A stretch of 64,000 nt of DNA from Branchiostoma floridae (lineage: Eukaryota; Chordata; Leptocardii; Amphioxiformes; Branchiostomatidae): positions 17,190,532-17,254,531 of the forward strand of contig NC_049990.1 of NCBI RefSeq assembly GCF_000003815.2. Reading direction: 5' to 3'. This document shows, in pieces, positions 1 through 13,000 of the stretch. Numbering within the stretch: the first letter of the stretch is position 1; each line of letters opens with the position of its first letter. Below the pieces are notes generated by a model. That model saw only the letters and a program-made list of their open reading frames with translations, was not told the DNA's origin and searched no databases. The position numbers were made by a program, and so were the translations under genes.

Positions 1-531
1 GGTACTGCAGTGCAACTTCCGGTTTTGCTATTTCGGTGTTCTGAACATGCTATGGTCACGATTTTTGAGTATTATTTTAGATAGCTCTTGTGCTCAGGAA
101 GAAGTGACATAAGTTTTGGCCCCCTAGCGTCTAGTTTTGGGATAGCAGGGGCATTTCTGTCAAAAACTTCTGAAGAGGATAACTGAAGAAGGGAACAATG
201 GATTTTCATGATTTTTGGTATGTAGGTACCTCAGACAATGTTGTACAAAATGAAATACTAATTATGCAAAATAGGAGCAAATTTGCATAATTAATGACAA
301 CATTCAATCATAGCAGTTTTTTCTATGTATCTCTTGTTTTGGACGTGATATGGTCTTGAAATTTGGGTGGTAGATAGCTTTCAGTGTCATGACAAAGTGG
401 GGCAAGTTTCAGCCCCCTAACATTTTATTTGGGAACTGCAGGGGTATTTTTGTCAAGACATTCCAAAGAGGATAACTGCAGACAGGATTGACGGATTGGT
501 ATCATATTAGGCATGCGAGTACCTTAGGCAA
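1..531. other. Intergenic repeat-rich DNA, no gene seen
   Basis: No coding exon is visible. The stretch starts inside a dispersed repeat whose relative lies near 38085-38330: both share phrases such as gtactgcag, gttctgaac and cagccccctagcg. It probably lies in the intron between the transmembrane exon and the NHL exon of unit A, since that NHL exon is not in the window and should lie to the left. Confidence 0.5.
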
Positions 532-964
532 TAGGGCTGGGTACCGGTACAGAATATTCAGGTCCAGGTCCGGTTCAGGTCCAGAGGATCAGGTCCAGGT
601 CCGGACCTGAACCTGGACCTGATTCAGTATGACTCATACCAATGGTCCATTTCACTACAAAGAAATCTGTTTGGTGGAGTATTAGACTTAAACTGGCGTT
701 TTAAAATCCTACAACGCTAACTGCACCTGTACGATTGACTGTAGACCTTGATAGAAATTACTATAAACTCTAGTCTACTTCACTCTTGTCATTTTCTTCC
801 ACCTGCAATCACCAAAACGTGTGAATGCCTGATAAAATAATATGTTAATTTTCTAATCGGTCCAACATCCGGTCCACCTAACTTTTTCAGGTCCGGTTTT
901 TCTGGACCGGTCCAATAAGAAAAACCGGTTTTGTACCGGTACGCTGTACCGATACCCAGCCCTA
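532..964 (+). mobile_element. hAT-like MITE, copy 1
   Basis: The 433-bp element begins TAGGGCTGGGTACCGG and ends with the inverted form CCCAGCCCTA. It is flanked on both sides by the perfect 8-bp direct repeat ttaggcaa (524-531 and 965-972). An 8-bp target duplication and a YAGGG terminus are typical of hAT transposons. There is no reading frame, so it is non-autonomous. The termini are rich in ggtccagg and ccggtacc palindromes. Two more copies lie at 21925 and 49407. Confidence 0.9.
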
Positions 965-1661
965 TTAGGCAAAATGTTCATAATGATATACATGTTATGC
1001 AAGTGAGGACTTAATTTGCATAATAAATGAGGAAATTGTATAATTCCATTGTTTTTAATAACTGGACTTCAATAAATGTAACACATGTTAATTATGATAG
1101 GTGGAATATAAGCAGATACCAAATATGGTAATGAGGAACTTATTTGCATAATTTATGTAAAAATTGCAAAACCGCTTTATGATCAATAATGGGAATTTTA
1201 TAATTGTGACATGTGTATGTTTGTCAATGATGAACAACACCATGCATAAATTATGTTAATGTCTTAGTCAATTGCATGAAATTTACGAAAGCTCTAAATT
1301 TTCATGGAGGTATGAGGTCGCCGAACTCTAGTTGGAGATTCAGTCTTAAGACCAGACAAATGAAGCAGCAAGAAAATTAGGTTTGCTGTACATGTTCTCT
1401 TGAGGGGCGAAATGGTAAAGAAAGAAACGATAGCGTGATGTACTGTTAGTGTAAAACAAATTACCTCTGATCTTCTATTTCATTAAGTATGATAATCAAC
1501 TATAACAATTTAGACCTAAGTTTTGCCAAACATTTGCCTGACATTGACGATACAATGTATTTACAGTGATCCCTCAGAAAATGTAAGAAATCAATAATGA
1601 CCTAGTTTGTGCCAAAATTGTTAGATTTTAATGGTTATTAATACAATAAGCAAAAGTGATA
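965..1661. other. Intergenic or intronic A/T-rich DNA
   Basis: No exon or RNA gene is seen. It contains repeated phrases such as 'acttatttgcataat' and 'gcaagtgagga' that also occur at 240-300, so it appears to be old repeat sequence. Confidence 0.4.
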
Positions 1662-2123
1662 CAGTCAAACCTGTCTATAGCGATCACTCAAAAGACTGCA
1701 GAAATATGGCTACTATAGACAGGTGGCCACTATGGAGAAAATGTTGATCAATTGACCATGATCAAGCTACACATGATTTCAGTTCCCACTAATCTTTCTC
1801 ACCAAGTAACATTGTCTCGATCGGTAACTTCAACGACAAAGACTTGCACTTTATTGCTACCGCCAAAATGACCCTGTCAGGAACTCCAAATCCTCGTAAA
1901 CTACTATTTTAAAGTCAGTGAAGGACGACATAAGGCTGCAGTATGGTTGCATAAGCAGTGTTTCTGTATCAACGGGACCGGAAATCGTGTGGCCGTGGCC
2001 GCGTTGGACAGGTGGCCGCTAAGCCTATTTCTTAATCATTACGAATCCAAGGGACCGACAAAAAGTGGCCACTATGGCCAGGTGGCTGCTATGCAAAGGT
2101 GGCCGCTAATACAGGTTTGACTG
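1662..2123 (+). mobile_element. pogo/Tigger-like MITE, copy 1
   Basis: The 462-bp element starts CAGTCAAACCTGTCTATAG and ends with the inverted ACAGGTTTGACTG. It is flanked by TA dinucleotides (1660-1661 and 2124-2125). TA target sites and CAGT termini are characteristic of the pogo branch of Tc1/mariner. It has no transposase. Internal, repeated 'ggtggccgcta' and 'ggtggccactat' phrases make the subterminal parts self-complementary. A truncated relative lies at 48440-48893. Confidence 0.8.
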
Positions 2124-2170
2124 TATATGTTTCACGCCAGGGAAGGAAGAACCTTTAGAAAGGAGTTTAC

Positions 2171-3558
2171 CTTGATATGCCTATTTGGTGTTGTAGGATA
2201 TGAATAGTTGGACGGGCGGGATTCCAGAGGCCCGGCGATGAAGATTCCTGACAGGATCATTGCTACTGCAACGGATGCCGTGATGACTGCACAAACTAGC
2301 TGTGCGCATGTGCGGGAAGGGCGTATCGGGCCACGGGGTGCAGGTCCCTTGTCTGTGTCTGTGGGAACTGATTATTTAGATTATAGTTAAACATTAATCA
2401 TTATCATCATTAGTCAATCTCTGTGCAGCAAGTAAAGTTCGACTTCCAGAACAGTCTGTCTTTCATCGCTGTGTAGTAAGTATTTTAGTATTACATTGTA
2501 GTAAGTGTATATATTGTCATTGTCATTGTCATATATTTTAACTATCTCTTAACAATCGGAATGTAATAAAAAAAATCAAAGTTACATCAAACCATGTTAT
2601 TTAACAATCAAACCGTTTATTAACCATTTGTTAAATTTCTCAAATATGTCAGGGAGAGACCAGTTCTCATGGAAACAACGATAGGCATAGTTGATTTTCT
2701 GGCGTTGCAATTTCTTTTTAAGAAACTAAGAGGAGAGCCTTTTCTGAATTCAAGCAAAGCAACCCACTAATTAGATTACTTCAGAACTTAAGTATATCTA
2801 TTTGCAAATATTTACATTGGAAATAGTTCTTAATGGAAAAAATAGACATGCACAGAATTATAGCTGATGAAAAGTAAGTCAAATTCTTTGTTTACTTAAA
2901 AAGGTGCACAACATTTGGCTTACCTGGTTGGAGGGTTGGCACTTTCGACTGGTTCATCAAGATCCTGGTACAGATGTCCATCATCATCTACATTGTCATT
3001 TTCATATACATCTTCAGCCAAAACTTTGTCATTTTCATATACATCTTCAGCTACAACTTCATCATTTTCAGATCCATTGTTAGCCAAATCATCATCATTT
3101 TCATATACATTCTCAGCCACATGTTCATCACTTTCATATACATCTGCAGCCACATATGCATCGTCATCATTTTCATATACATCTTCAGCAACAACTTCGT
3201 CATTTTCATATACAACTTCAGCTACATCTTCATCATTTTCATAAACATTTTCAGCCATATCATGATCGTTTTTATATACATCATCAGTAATATAATTCTC
3301 ATCATTTTTATATACATTTTCAGCCACATCATTGTCATCATTTTGATATACATTTTCAACAACAATTCCACCATCATCCCCATATACATATTGTACATTT
3401 TCAGCCATGACGGTATCTGTCCCAGGTGTATGATCAACGTCCCAGAGCTCTGTCCTTATAGACCGTACCTCTACAGTTAAACTAGACGTCACTCCTCTTT
3501 GAATTGTCTTAATGGTTTGGACGTCACTTTGCTGTTGTTTGTAGTTCTTTTGAGATAC
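2171..3558 (-). pseudogene. Unit A: NHL-type membrane protein gene, 3' end outside window, probably damaged
   Basis: Two exons of the tandem family are present. The acidic exon (3558-2924) encodes about 9 Y-x-N repeats of the VYENDE type and ends in donor AG|GTAAGC. The transmembrane exon (2358-2171) encodes a segment ending SRTCAQLVCAVITASVAVAM and onward, with donor AAG|GTAAAC. The NHL exon would lie left of base 1. Two defects are visible. The ATG used by paralogues C and D is ATC here. The acidic exon is one base longer before its donor than in B, C and D, so its phase (2) no longer fits the phase-1 transmembrane exon; joining them shifts frame and loses the membrane segment. The exon is otherwise open throughout. 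A decayed gene or an unseen alternative splice are both possible; decay is favoured. Confidence 0.65.
2970..3400 (-). repeat. Coding minisatellite of unit A
   Basis: Imperfect repeats of roughly 30-36 bp (plus-strand phrase tcattttcatatacatc) encode Val-Tyr-Glu-Asn-Asp motifs. Nine keep Y-x-N; one has VYESD. Confidence 0.85.
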
Positions 3559-4235
3559 CTAAAGGTGTAGAGCAACAGAAAACGTCTAAATCAAAAACAA
3601 ACACTGTATGCCATCTGTTTCTGTTTAGATGTTCAATTATTATGCCTACTTTAAATTTACCCATTCTCCATTATGCTGCATTTGATATTTTTCTGAATTC
3701 ACTGATATTTGACATGCCACTATATTTAAGTTATTGTTCGTTAATATTAATACCGGCAGAGCAATCCCCCAAAGCTACTAGTAGGGCACTCACCCAGAGC
3801 TACTAGCAGGAAATCACCCCAAGTGTTCTTCATACATTCTAATAAAATCAAGACGAGACAACTGATTCAGACTTAAACGGGGCAATAGCCCCGACATGTC
3901 AGTTTGATTTTGATACAATTTTTCACAACTTTTTCTGATTATCAAGTTATAAAAAGTGGAATAAAACGGATTTTCCCTCAACATTTATTAATCTGGTGCT
4001 AACGTTATTTGATTCCTTTTCTTCGTGCCAATGAACTCTGAACACGTTACCTTCTGAAAAACAAAATTTATTAACTATTGTTGTTAATATTTCAAAAAAA
4101 TGGTTTGTTACTGAGTTACTGTAGATTTTCTATTATTCATCTGTATGGAAAAAATAGTACTTGGCAATTAGTTATCAGTATGGAAAAAAGAATAATTGAC
4201 AATGCTCAATTCCTAAAATAACGATTTTTACCTAC
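3559..4235. other. Intron 1 of unit A
   Basis: Lies between the putative 5' noncoding exon donor (4236) and the acidic exon acceptor (tttag|GTATC, 3558). No other gene is seen. Confidence 0.4.
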
Positions 4236-4320
4236 CTTATGCGTATGTGTCACTGATACAACGTTTTGCTGTGTGGAGGTAATTTCTCTGCTGTTGAAAC
4301 TGAAGTGAAGCTAGACTAAT
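4236..4320 (-). other. Putative 5' noncoding exon, unit A
   Basis: The minus strand reads ...CATACGCATAAG|GTAGG, a good donor at 4236. The same sequence and donor occur at 13530 upstream of unit B. The frame leading into the acidic exon has no ATG and a TAG upstream, so the exon is most likely 5' UTR. The left boundary is approximate. Confidence 0.4.
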
Positions 4321-4440
4321 TGTCTAGCCATTAAAAAAAATGTTGCCAGCTTATTGGACAGAAATGATTGGAAATGGTTGGAATCAAATTTTGAAAAAAA
4401 AATTATTATAACTATTGTCTCTTAACGCTCGGACCTATAT
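4312..4440 (-). promoter_or_regulatory. Upstream module A1 (AATTGTCTAG family)
   Basis: Contains CTAGACTAATTGTCTAGCC, then 'gccagcttattggacagaaatgattgg' in split phrases, then 'attgtctct...ctcggacc'. It is one of seven related modules in the window, each in the 5' flank of a tandem NHL unit. It may hold the promoter; this is inference from position and conservation. Confidence 0.45.
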
Positions 4441-5468
4441 AATCACGTTTAAATTTCATTTCATTTGTGAGCCATCCACATCCAAATTACATGAATTAGC
4501 AAAATTACGGGATTTGAAAGCAGAAACCTCTATAAGTCATAAAAATGTTTTTTTTTTTTGTATATATTACATACGACTAGCTTTCCCACTTATTGCAACA
4601 GAACGTTTTATATTGTATTTGGGGCAATCAATTGTCACAGATTTTGGACTGGAATTTCTAATAAATAGCTCTTGTACTCGGGAAGATAAAATAAAAGTTA
4701 GGATCCTCTACCAGCTTTCTTTGTAACTAGAGGCACATTCGAGGGGCAGAATTCAAGAGCATAAAGAAGAATATTTGAATGAATAAATGGATAGAATGTC
4801 TATGTGAATGTGTATAAAATAAAATAAAGAGACTGTACATTGAAACATTCACATGCTGGTATATGTTTATTTTGACCGGCCAGCACAAAACACTTGTCTA
4901 TGTCAAACTTTAAAAAAAAACTTCAACAACGATTTAATAACCTAAATTGCTTGCGTTTTGTAAATAGAGTAATTTCCAAATGTGGCGGCCATCTTGTTTT
5001 TGTTTTGGCTCATGTCTTAAAACGAGGCTCCTACAACTTGAAATACTGCAGGTGACCTAGAACATTTAGCACCAGCATTTATATAATTAATTGACATCCG
5101 TATCTGTGGTATAACAGCTTTTATTGGGTAATGAAAATCTAGGTAGAGAGTTAAAAGACGGTTGGTTAAAAGTCGATGGTTGTTCAATCGACATATGAAA
5201 GCCAAGATCCCTTCTGCAAAGTAAAGCTAAATTCCGTGGTGAAGGCGGAGTACGTGTCGGATGTGTTGTTAATTGCACAATGGATTACCGCACACTCTCT
5301 TAATTGCACGGGATCCCAAAATTCCAAACCGGTGCTGTCTACCTGGATACCTTTGTATTGTTGTAACACACAGATAAATGCACGAAATTCGCTGTAGATG
5401 TGGTGTGCAATTAATCGGCTTCTACTGTATATCAATATAAGCCATGGTTTTAGAAACATAACCCCCCT

Positions 5469-5490
5469 CACACACACACACACACACACA
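5469..5490. repeat. (CA)n microsatellite
   Basis: Eleven CA units, read directly. Confidence 0.9.
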
Positions 5491-5681
5491 AGTTGTATTT
5501 AGATCATTGTGGGATGATTTGTGGCACATTTAGATCTGCTATTTTGACGTTTTTTAGTGCTAATCGTCGTCGATGGTTGGTGGGGGGATTGACCCGCACA
5601 TGCACGCATCTATACCCCACAAAAATCTAGAAGCTCATTTGAGATCAGTGTAAATTGAAATCTTTAAAATCTGTAGAAATG

Positions 5682-5830
5682 TAAACTAATTGTCTAGACC
5701 TTTTCACAGGAAAATAGGTTGGCGTATTGGACAGTATTGATTGAAAATAAATCTAATTGGATTTTTGAAAAACCTTGATTACCACCTTACCGCTCTCAGA
5801 CGAATCGAATCGTATTTAATTAATTGTTTT
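5682..5830 (-). promoter_or_regulatory. Upstream module A2
   Basis: Contains TAATTGTCTAGACCTTTTC, 'ggaaaataggttggc', 'tattgattgaaaataaatc' and 'cgctctcagacgaat', matching 23310-23450 most closely. Function unknown. Confidence 0.45.
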
Positions 5831-7044
5831 TTTTTCACTGCACCATTTTTCTGACTAATCACATTAAAACCAGTGAAATCAAACTTAGGAGAATTGTTTT
5901 CATAGTGATAAAATTATGTGTCTATTTTTCTTACAATTGATGGTCAAATGTGTCCAAAAAACTATATTTTCCGAAAAAAATAACATCTAAGTAATACTTT
6001 TATTTTGTTGTTGTTTTCACTCTCCTTCGAATAAGCTTGTGTCACGTCCATGGGCTAGCCAGTTATTTCAGCTTTTGTGTTAAGGCAAAAAGTGTTGCAA
6101 CGGAGCACCAACATGACTTTATGATTATCTCCTTTTATTTCTGCATGTAACAACATAAAAACAATTTTTTGCCATCTGGCCATTTTTTCTTAAAATGCCT
6201 TACATTTGTTTATATCAAGCCAGGTGTTGTATCTTTTTAACATAATTCTATTATATTGAATACACATCTAGTCTCGGTGATAAAAGTCACTGTAAATGTC
6301 ATTAAGCAAAGAAATTCTGGTAAAAAGGTCACCATATCCATAGCTCTGAACATTATCGTCGATAAATATCATAGTGTGGAAATGTAACATTTATATGTTA
6401 ATTTTATTTCACAGCACGTTTTTAATCCAAAAGATAAGCTTAAAAATCGTTAAGGGTTCAGACATCATCGTCAAGTTTTATTAACAAGTAGACACGTGAT
6501 GTGATTGAATCTCACATTTGTCTAAAATGAATGTAAAAACTATGCCCTCAGCTGTGGTCTATAAAACATGTATATGCTGTAGCATGACAATACACCACAA
6601 GAAGGTTACAAATTGCTGTCCTTCTTTTGTGTCCAATAGAATACGAATATCTAAGTCGTGTCCAAAGTCTACTACATGTAACAACACATTCTAGGGACCA
6701 TACTAGGGACCATAGCTGGTGTGTTACGCCGAACGGCTGTTATACCGGCTATATAGATACAGATACAGATACAGATACGACGTATAGAATAAAAATAAAT
6801 ACCGGACAAGTCGCACCATGCCTAGGACGATTTCTAGATAGTTTGCTGTCAAGAAGATTCTTAATAATTATTATAACTTTATCACTAACTCTAAATCACC
6901 CCCAAGTCCCTAGCCTGTTTGTCGTTCTGGGCATGTTGCTGAGTGGACCTGAGATATCTTGGTAGATTTCATGTAGATTTTGAAAATAATGTTTTGTTTA
7001 TATTTGCACCTATGTTGTCCAGCTGTCCGCTGCTACTGTCCACA

Positions 7045-10000
7045 TTAGTAAGTCTTGTAGATAGTCACCGTGTTATCCCCAACATCAGTAACTACCAACT
7101 GGCCTTCTTTACCAACTGCAATATGATTTATCATCCCCAGCCCAGTAACAACATGGCGAACGAACAGTCCGCGACTTGTAAACATGGACACCCGACCATT
7201 TCCACGCACCCCACCACGATCTGTCACTAAGATATGGCCTGACATGTCAGTACATACGCCGTGGACAAAAATAAACTGTCCATCACCGCTGCCATAGCCG
7301 CCAAAACTGAACAAAAGATTTCCGGTCTGGTTATAAACGCAAACCATGTGATTTCCTGCAGTAAGAATGTTTCCATCCCTTGTTACCACGATGGATTCTG
7401 AAAATGAATCAAGATAAAACTTCCTAACAAACGACCCGTTTGGCTGGTATATGTTGAGCTCATTTCCAAACCAGTCACCTTTTGTGAGGAAAATGTGATT
7501 ACTTTGTGGATCCCTTGCAATCCTTTTGACCTGCCTACTGCGTTGCACCTCAAACTTGCTCAAAGCTATACCATCCTTGGTGTATTGTACAACATAAGAG
7601 CCAGCAACTCTAACATTCCCCACTGCCCACAGGTTGTCATTTTCGTCAATATAAATGTTTCCAGGAAACATGGCATTTGTTCTTTCACCTTTCCCGGGTA
7701 CAGTTGTCAAGAAATGACGAATGTAAACACCCTTCATGTTGAATACTTGGACTCGATGATTGTCAAGATCAGCCACAAATATCTCGTTTCTAGAAGAAAC
7801 AACAACTCCACTTAGACGAGCGAACTTCCCCAGTGTCGATCCCCGCCCGCCAAACGTGATGACGTGGCGTTTTCCACTAGCTTCCATTGTCCCTATAATG
7901 ATGTAACACAAATATAATAAGTACGGAACAGAATAGAAGTCGTATAACACTCGTTCTTATTCAAATATAAAAAGGGCACTTTTTTGTTCGTAAAAATGAT
8001 CGGCTTTTTTTCAGTGAAACCAACCTGTTTACTAGGAAAATCCCTACTGTAACCATAGCCAAAAAATGGCAACTTATTAATATTTTCTTAACTATCGGTT
8101 ATGTATTACAGGGCAGGTAACAAACATTACCGGTGACGTTTGTTACACACACAGTAACCTTTACCCTCTTTTCTTTGAGAGGATTAAAATTACAGGCTAC
8201 ATCATTTAGATATAAGTGGACATCCCTAGGGACATTCAAAAAGGAGGCAGCATTTTTACACGAGGTCATATAGAAGCTTAAGAAGCATCGAAGAACGGTA
8301 ACGTTTGTTACAGTCATTTCTGTACAACATTTTGTTAAGCAAGGTGAGATATAAGTGGCAATCAATGACTCTTTCTTGTTTCTTTAGAAAACCAGATAAA
8401 CTGTAAAGCGTCACAAAAACGGCGATTTCTAATCGTTTACGCGGATGGTATAACCATGTCAAACATGTACTTGTTCTGGTAACGTTTGTTACCGAATCTG
8501 GTGACAAGTATAAACAACCTCACACAGCCCCCAAGATCAGTGACAGGAGCGATCTGACGTGATCGGTCAGAGGGCCTCACCAGGGTAGCTGGTTTCACCT
8601 GCCGAACAATCATTCTGGGACCTGAATTGTTGAATGTTTGGCTGCTATTTGAATTCTTCCTTTCTTCTCAGGCGACAGCCATTTTTCGGGTGGTGAAATC
8701 GTTTTCGTGCAGTGCAACCCGTGTTATAATAATCTTCCAAGCCATCAATCAATATAAATGTAGTGGTATATTTTTAAAACATGAAAGGGGCTGTGGAAAA
8801 ATGAAGAGACCAGTGATGTTGTCTATAATTTGCTGCATATCAAGTCGTAAAGGCAGGCGACATCATTTTTTTTACATTGGCATAACAAGACATAAATCCT
8901 TTGTAAGGTGGATTATTAACTCTTAATACAGAAGAAGCAAATTCTTTTAGCCAAATATTATTTTGAAAAAAAGTGTCTCAAATGTGCTTCGATTGTACGA
9001 AGGTATGGTATTCTTAAACACTGGTTTTGATCGCAGTATGATGTTGCTAAAATCTAGTTTGAAATCTTGTTGAACTCTAGTTTTAAAATCGACGAATGAG
9101 GATATCTAACTAGTTTTTGATGGTTGTTCTGCTGTTCTCATAATTCTGCTGGACTCTAGTTTTGGATTATGTATCATGCTGCAAAACTCTAGGTTTTAAT
9201 TGAGGTATGATTTTATTCAATTCTATGATTTTATTCAATTCTATTCTATTTATGGATGTATGATGTTGTTGTTGAACTCTAATTAGAAATGGAGCTAGTT
9301 TTGACTTACTCCGTATGTAAATGGAGGTACGCATGTTGTCTAATGCTGTAGTAGTTTTAACAGTTCTCATCTTGGTTTTTGGGTTTCCTTCGGTGGACAA
9401 CAAAACCTGAGAAATAAATAAACAGTTTACATAAGTATCTATACTTATAGAATATTGCAGCAACGACATACTTGCCGTTGGTCTAGTGCCAATCAAACGA
9501 CATCAAGCTACAGGGATAAATCTTAACCATATTCAGACCGGGGGTGGGGGGTGGTTGCTTTTGAGGTCCACGCCAAATTTGATGTCGTATAACGCCAGAA
9601 CGACTTATGATAGAGCCACCAAATTTAATGAGTTTTCCTAAAATATTGTTAGCAACAATATTACGAAGTTTGACAAATTTTCCAGTTTTTCTTGTCCCAT
9701 TTGTTGACAGGCAGTTTTGCCAAAAATCGCTAATTTTGGTTCTAACAATGTATTTTTTTACGTTTATTTGCTATATTACTGCTTTTTTCTTACATAAATA
9801 AAATCTTAGAATATCTTTCATAATAAGATATACATAAATTCTGCTAATTTGATGACGTCATTAGCCCAAATCCTAGATGGCGGACCGTATGGCCAGATCA
9901 AGAATAAGTAGCTTATTATCTCTCAGAACTTGTAACTACCTGGTATTTTTTCATCAAAAACCATCTTAATGAATGTATTTAGTCTATTTCCATTGCCTTT

Positions 10001-13000
10001 TGTGCTTATTTGTTTGAAAAAAAGTATTTTTGAAAATTCAAGGTTTTGGATATAATATGGGGAGTCCAACTGTTATCTTAGATGTGCATAACGTCATTTT
10101 ATGACGTCATTTTGACGTCATTGATGTTGCTATTGGCAACACAAGTCGTAACAAACATTATCTTTCTGTTATCAGCACATGCTGTTACAATTTTGTAGCA
10201 AAAAGTTTTCTGAAAAAAAAACTTTTTTCATGGGTCCGGCCAGTACATTGAAATTGATGACGTCATAATTACGTCATAATCCGTCATCGTAACGTCAAAC
10301 TTCTTACAGTTGTTAGACATTATGTGTATATCATGTCCTAAAAATGTCCTAGTGGCTATACAACACGTCGTTTAAGAGTTATAGGACTTAGAAGTGGAGG
10401 GCCTCAAAAGCCCCCCCCCCCCCTTCAAGGGATGAGCAAAAAAGCCCGGTCTGAAAAGGGTTACGTTTACTGTCCCAAAGACCAAGAGAAAGCACAAGAA
10501 GTTGGGGTTACTCTTGTATATTCTATGCCTTATCATTTATCAATGTGTTAATGGTATGTTTTTAATTGATTAGAAATCTGGTATCACGCTATAGCAATTC
10601 CAAGTGTAATACATATGGTTTTCTTTCTCTGCTTCTGATGGCTTGTTATCTGTAATAATATCTTTTATTAATTTGTCTCATTTCTTATGTAGGCTCAAAG
10701 TCACAAAATCAACCAGAGGCGATTCGACAATAATTATACAAGAAGGTCACTTTCTGTGCTGAATGTTTGTAAACTTGATAATTAATCATTGTTCTCTTAC
10801 AAGGGAATATATATTCCAAACCGAATATGCCCATCAAGATCAACTGGTATGTCAATACTTGATTATCATATGTATTCCTGGCACTAGATCGCCGTAATTA
10901 CGAAGTATGTGCACTCCACTCTATGTATCAATAATACTCACACTATTGGTATATCCGTATGTTGTGGATGGATACTTAACCGTAGTGTGATCTGCTTGAA
11001 GCGTTGTCGTCTGAAACAGAGATTACATTTTCTTTATTATTATCTTAAATGACAAGCCGCACAGTAAAACATACGCATCACATTTTTCGATATTAAATCA
11101 GCAGTCCTGACAAATGAAATGACACATCCGTTTGCTGGACACGTTTCTCGGTAGAAGGCGATTGGAACATACAGTACAGCTATGTATCAATGATACTCAC
11201 TGTATTGGTATATTCGTATGTTGTGGATGGATATTTAACCGTGGTGTGATCTGCTTGAAGCGTTGTCGTCTGAAAAAGAGGTTACATTTTCTTAATTTAG
11301 GATAACAGAGAAAATTGGCAAAGAAGATGTAGCCAAACAGAAAATTGGCAACTGTCTGCAAATGTTAGGGCTGTTTTGGGGTTTGTCTTTAATTAGCAAA
11401 TGCAATGTATATATGTAATACATAAAGCTTGGGGGGCTGCCAGACATTTACCTTGACAGTTGGTCGTGTAGGATACGGATAGTTCTGCCGATGAGTTTGC
11501 TGGGGCGAAACGATAAAGACTCCTGACAGGATCATTGCTACTGCAACGGATGCCGTGATGACTGCACAAACGAGCTGTGCGCATGAGCGGGTAGGACGCA
11601 TCGGGCAACGAGGTGCAGGTCTATTGTCTGTAACAAATGAAAAAGTTTAGACAGTCTAACATTACTTTCTCATATTATAATAGAATTTCACAGTAATAAA
11701 CTGTAACCACTACGTTAATAACAATAAATGTTCTATGAAAGCACTAAATATAAACTGTAAGCATTTCGTTGAGGACCATGCATGTACTATGAAAGCACTC
11801 AATACACTTGAATATTGTACTGAAGTGTAAACGCTCACTGCACAGTCTACATCTGGCACCCGCATTGTACACATGAACGGATGCTAGACTTGGCTTAGAA
11901 AATCAACCAAATAGCCAATAAGTTATGCATATTTGGCTGCGCATGGAAACAAAATGCCATATTCAATTAAATGAGATTGCATAAAGGCTGTGAACCACAA
12001 TGTCACACCGATAAGGGTCCTGTTCTCATGGAAACGACTTAGCTATTTATGTATGAAATTGTTGCAAACTGAATATTAGAAACAGCTAAACGTTTCATGA
12101 TTTTAACGTACGCCATTTAGACTAGTAGTTATGTGCATATAAAGGGTTACGAGTCTAAGAAGCTTTTCTTGGAGATCAACACATTAATTTTAAGGATATT
12201 GTCAGAAAATTCAGAGATAGGTGTGAAATATAGGACTATAAAATAAAAAAAGTGACTTTAAGTTCTTGTTTACTTCCTTTCGTTGTATTTGGCTCACCTG
12301 AAGGAGGTTTGGCCTTTCCTGTTGGTCCATCAAGATCCTGGTATTCATGTTCATCATTATCTATACTGTCATTTTCATATAAATCTACAGGCACATCATC
12401 ATTTTCATATGCGTTTTCAGCCACATCATCAACATTTTCATATGCGTTTTCAGCCACATCATCATTTTCATATACATTTTCAGGCACATCATCATCATTT
12501 TCAAATACATCTACAGCCACATCATTATCATTTTCAAATACAGCTACAGCCACACCATCATCATTTTCATGTGCATCTTCAACCACATCATCATTTCCAT
12601 ATACATCTTTAGCCACATCGTTATCATTTTCATATACAGCTACAGCCACATCATCATTTTCATATGCATCTTTAGCCACATCATCATTTTTATATACAGT
12701 TTTAGGCACACCATCATTATTTTCGCTTACATCATCATCTTTTATATCTGTATCTTTTGCCACATCATCATTTTTAGATACATCTTTAGGCACATCATCA
12801 TTATTATTTTTACATACATCTTCAGCCACGTTATCATCATTTTCATATAAAAGTACATCTTTAACCACATGATCATTACTTTTATATACATGTACATCTT
12901 CAGCCACAATATTATCATCATTTCCATATACACAATGTACATCTTCAGCCACGAAGGTATCTGTTCCAGGTGTAGGATCAACGGTGGCGTCCAAAAGCTG

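Larger units (their letters stand above)
4440..7044. other. Duplicated 5' flank of unit A, no gene seen
   Basis: The stretch aligns by eye with 13870-14099 plus 21713-24274 upstream of unit B. Shared phrases are 'taaaagttagga', 'aatatttgaatg', 'gtggcggccatcttg', 'gaaagccaagatccc' and 'cacatgcatac'. It was therefore part of the tandem duplication unit. It ends at the stop codon of unit B. It holds module A2 and a CA run at 5469-5490. Confidence 0.55.

Noticed and set aside
12252-12872. Long plus-strand frames opposite the acidic exons (also at 2915-3480, 28025-28240, 34935-35461)
   Set aside because: They are antisense shadows of the coding minisatellites: the repeat length being often a multiple of three keeps several frames open. 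The minus strand has splice sites and family conservation.
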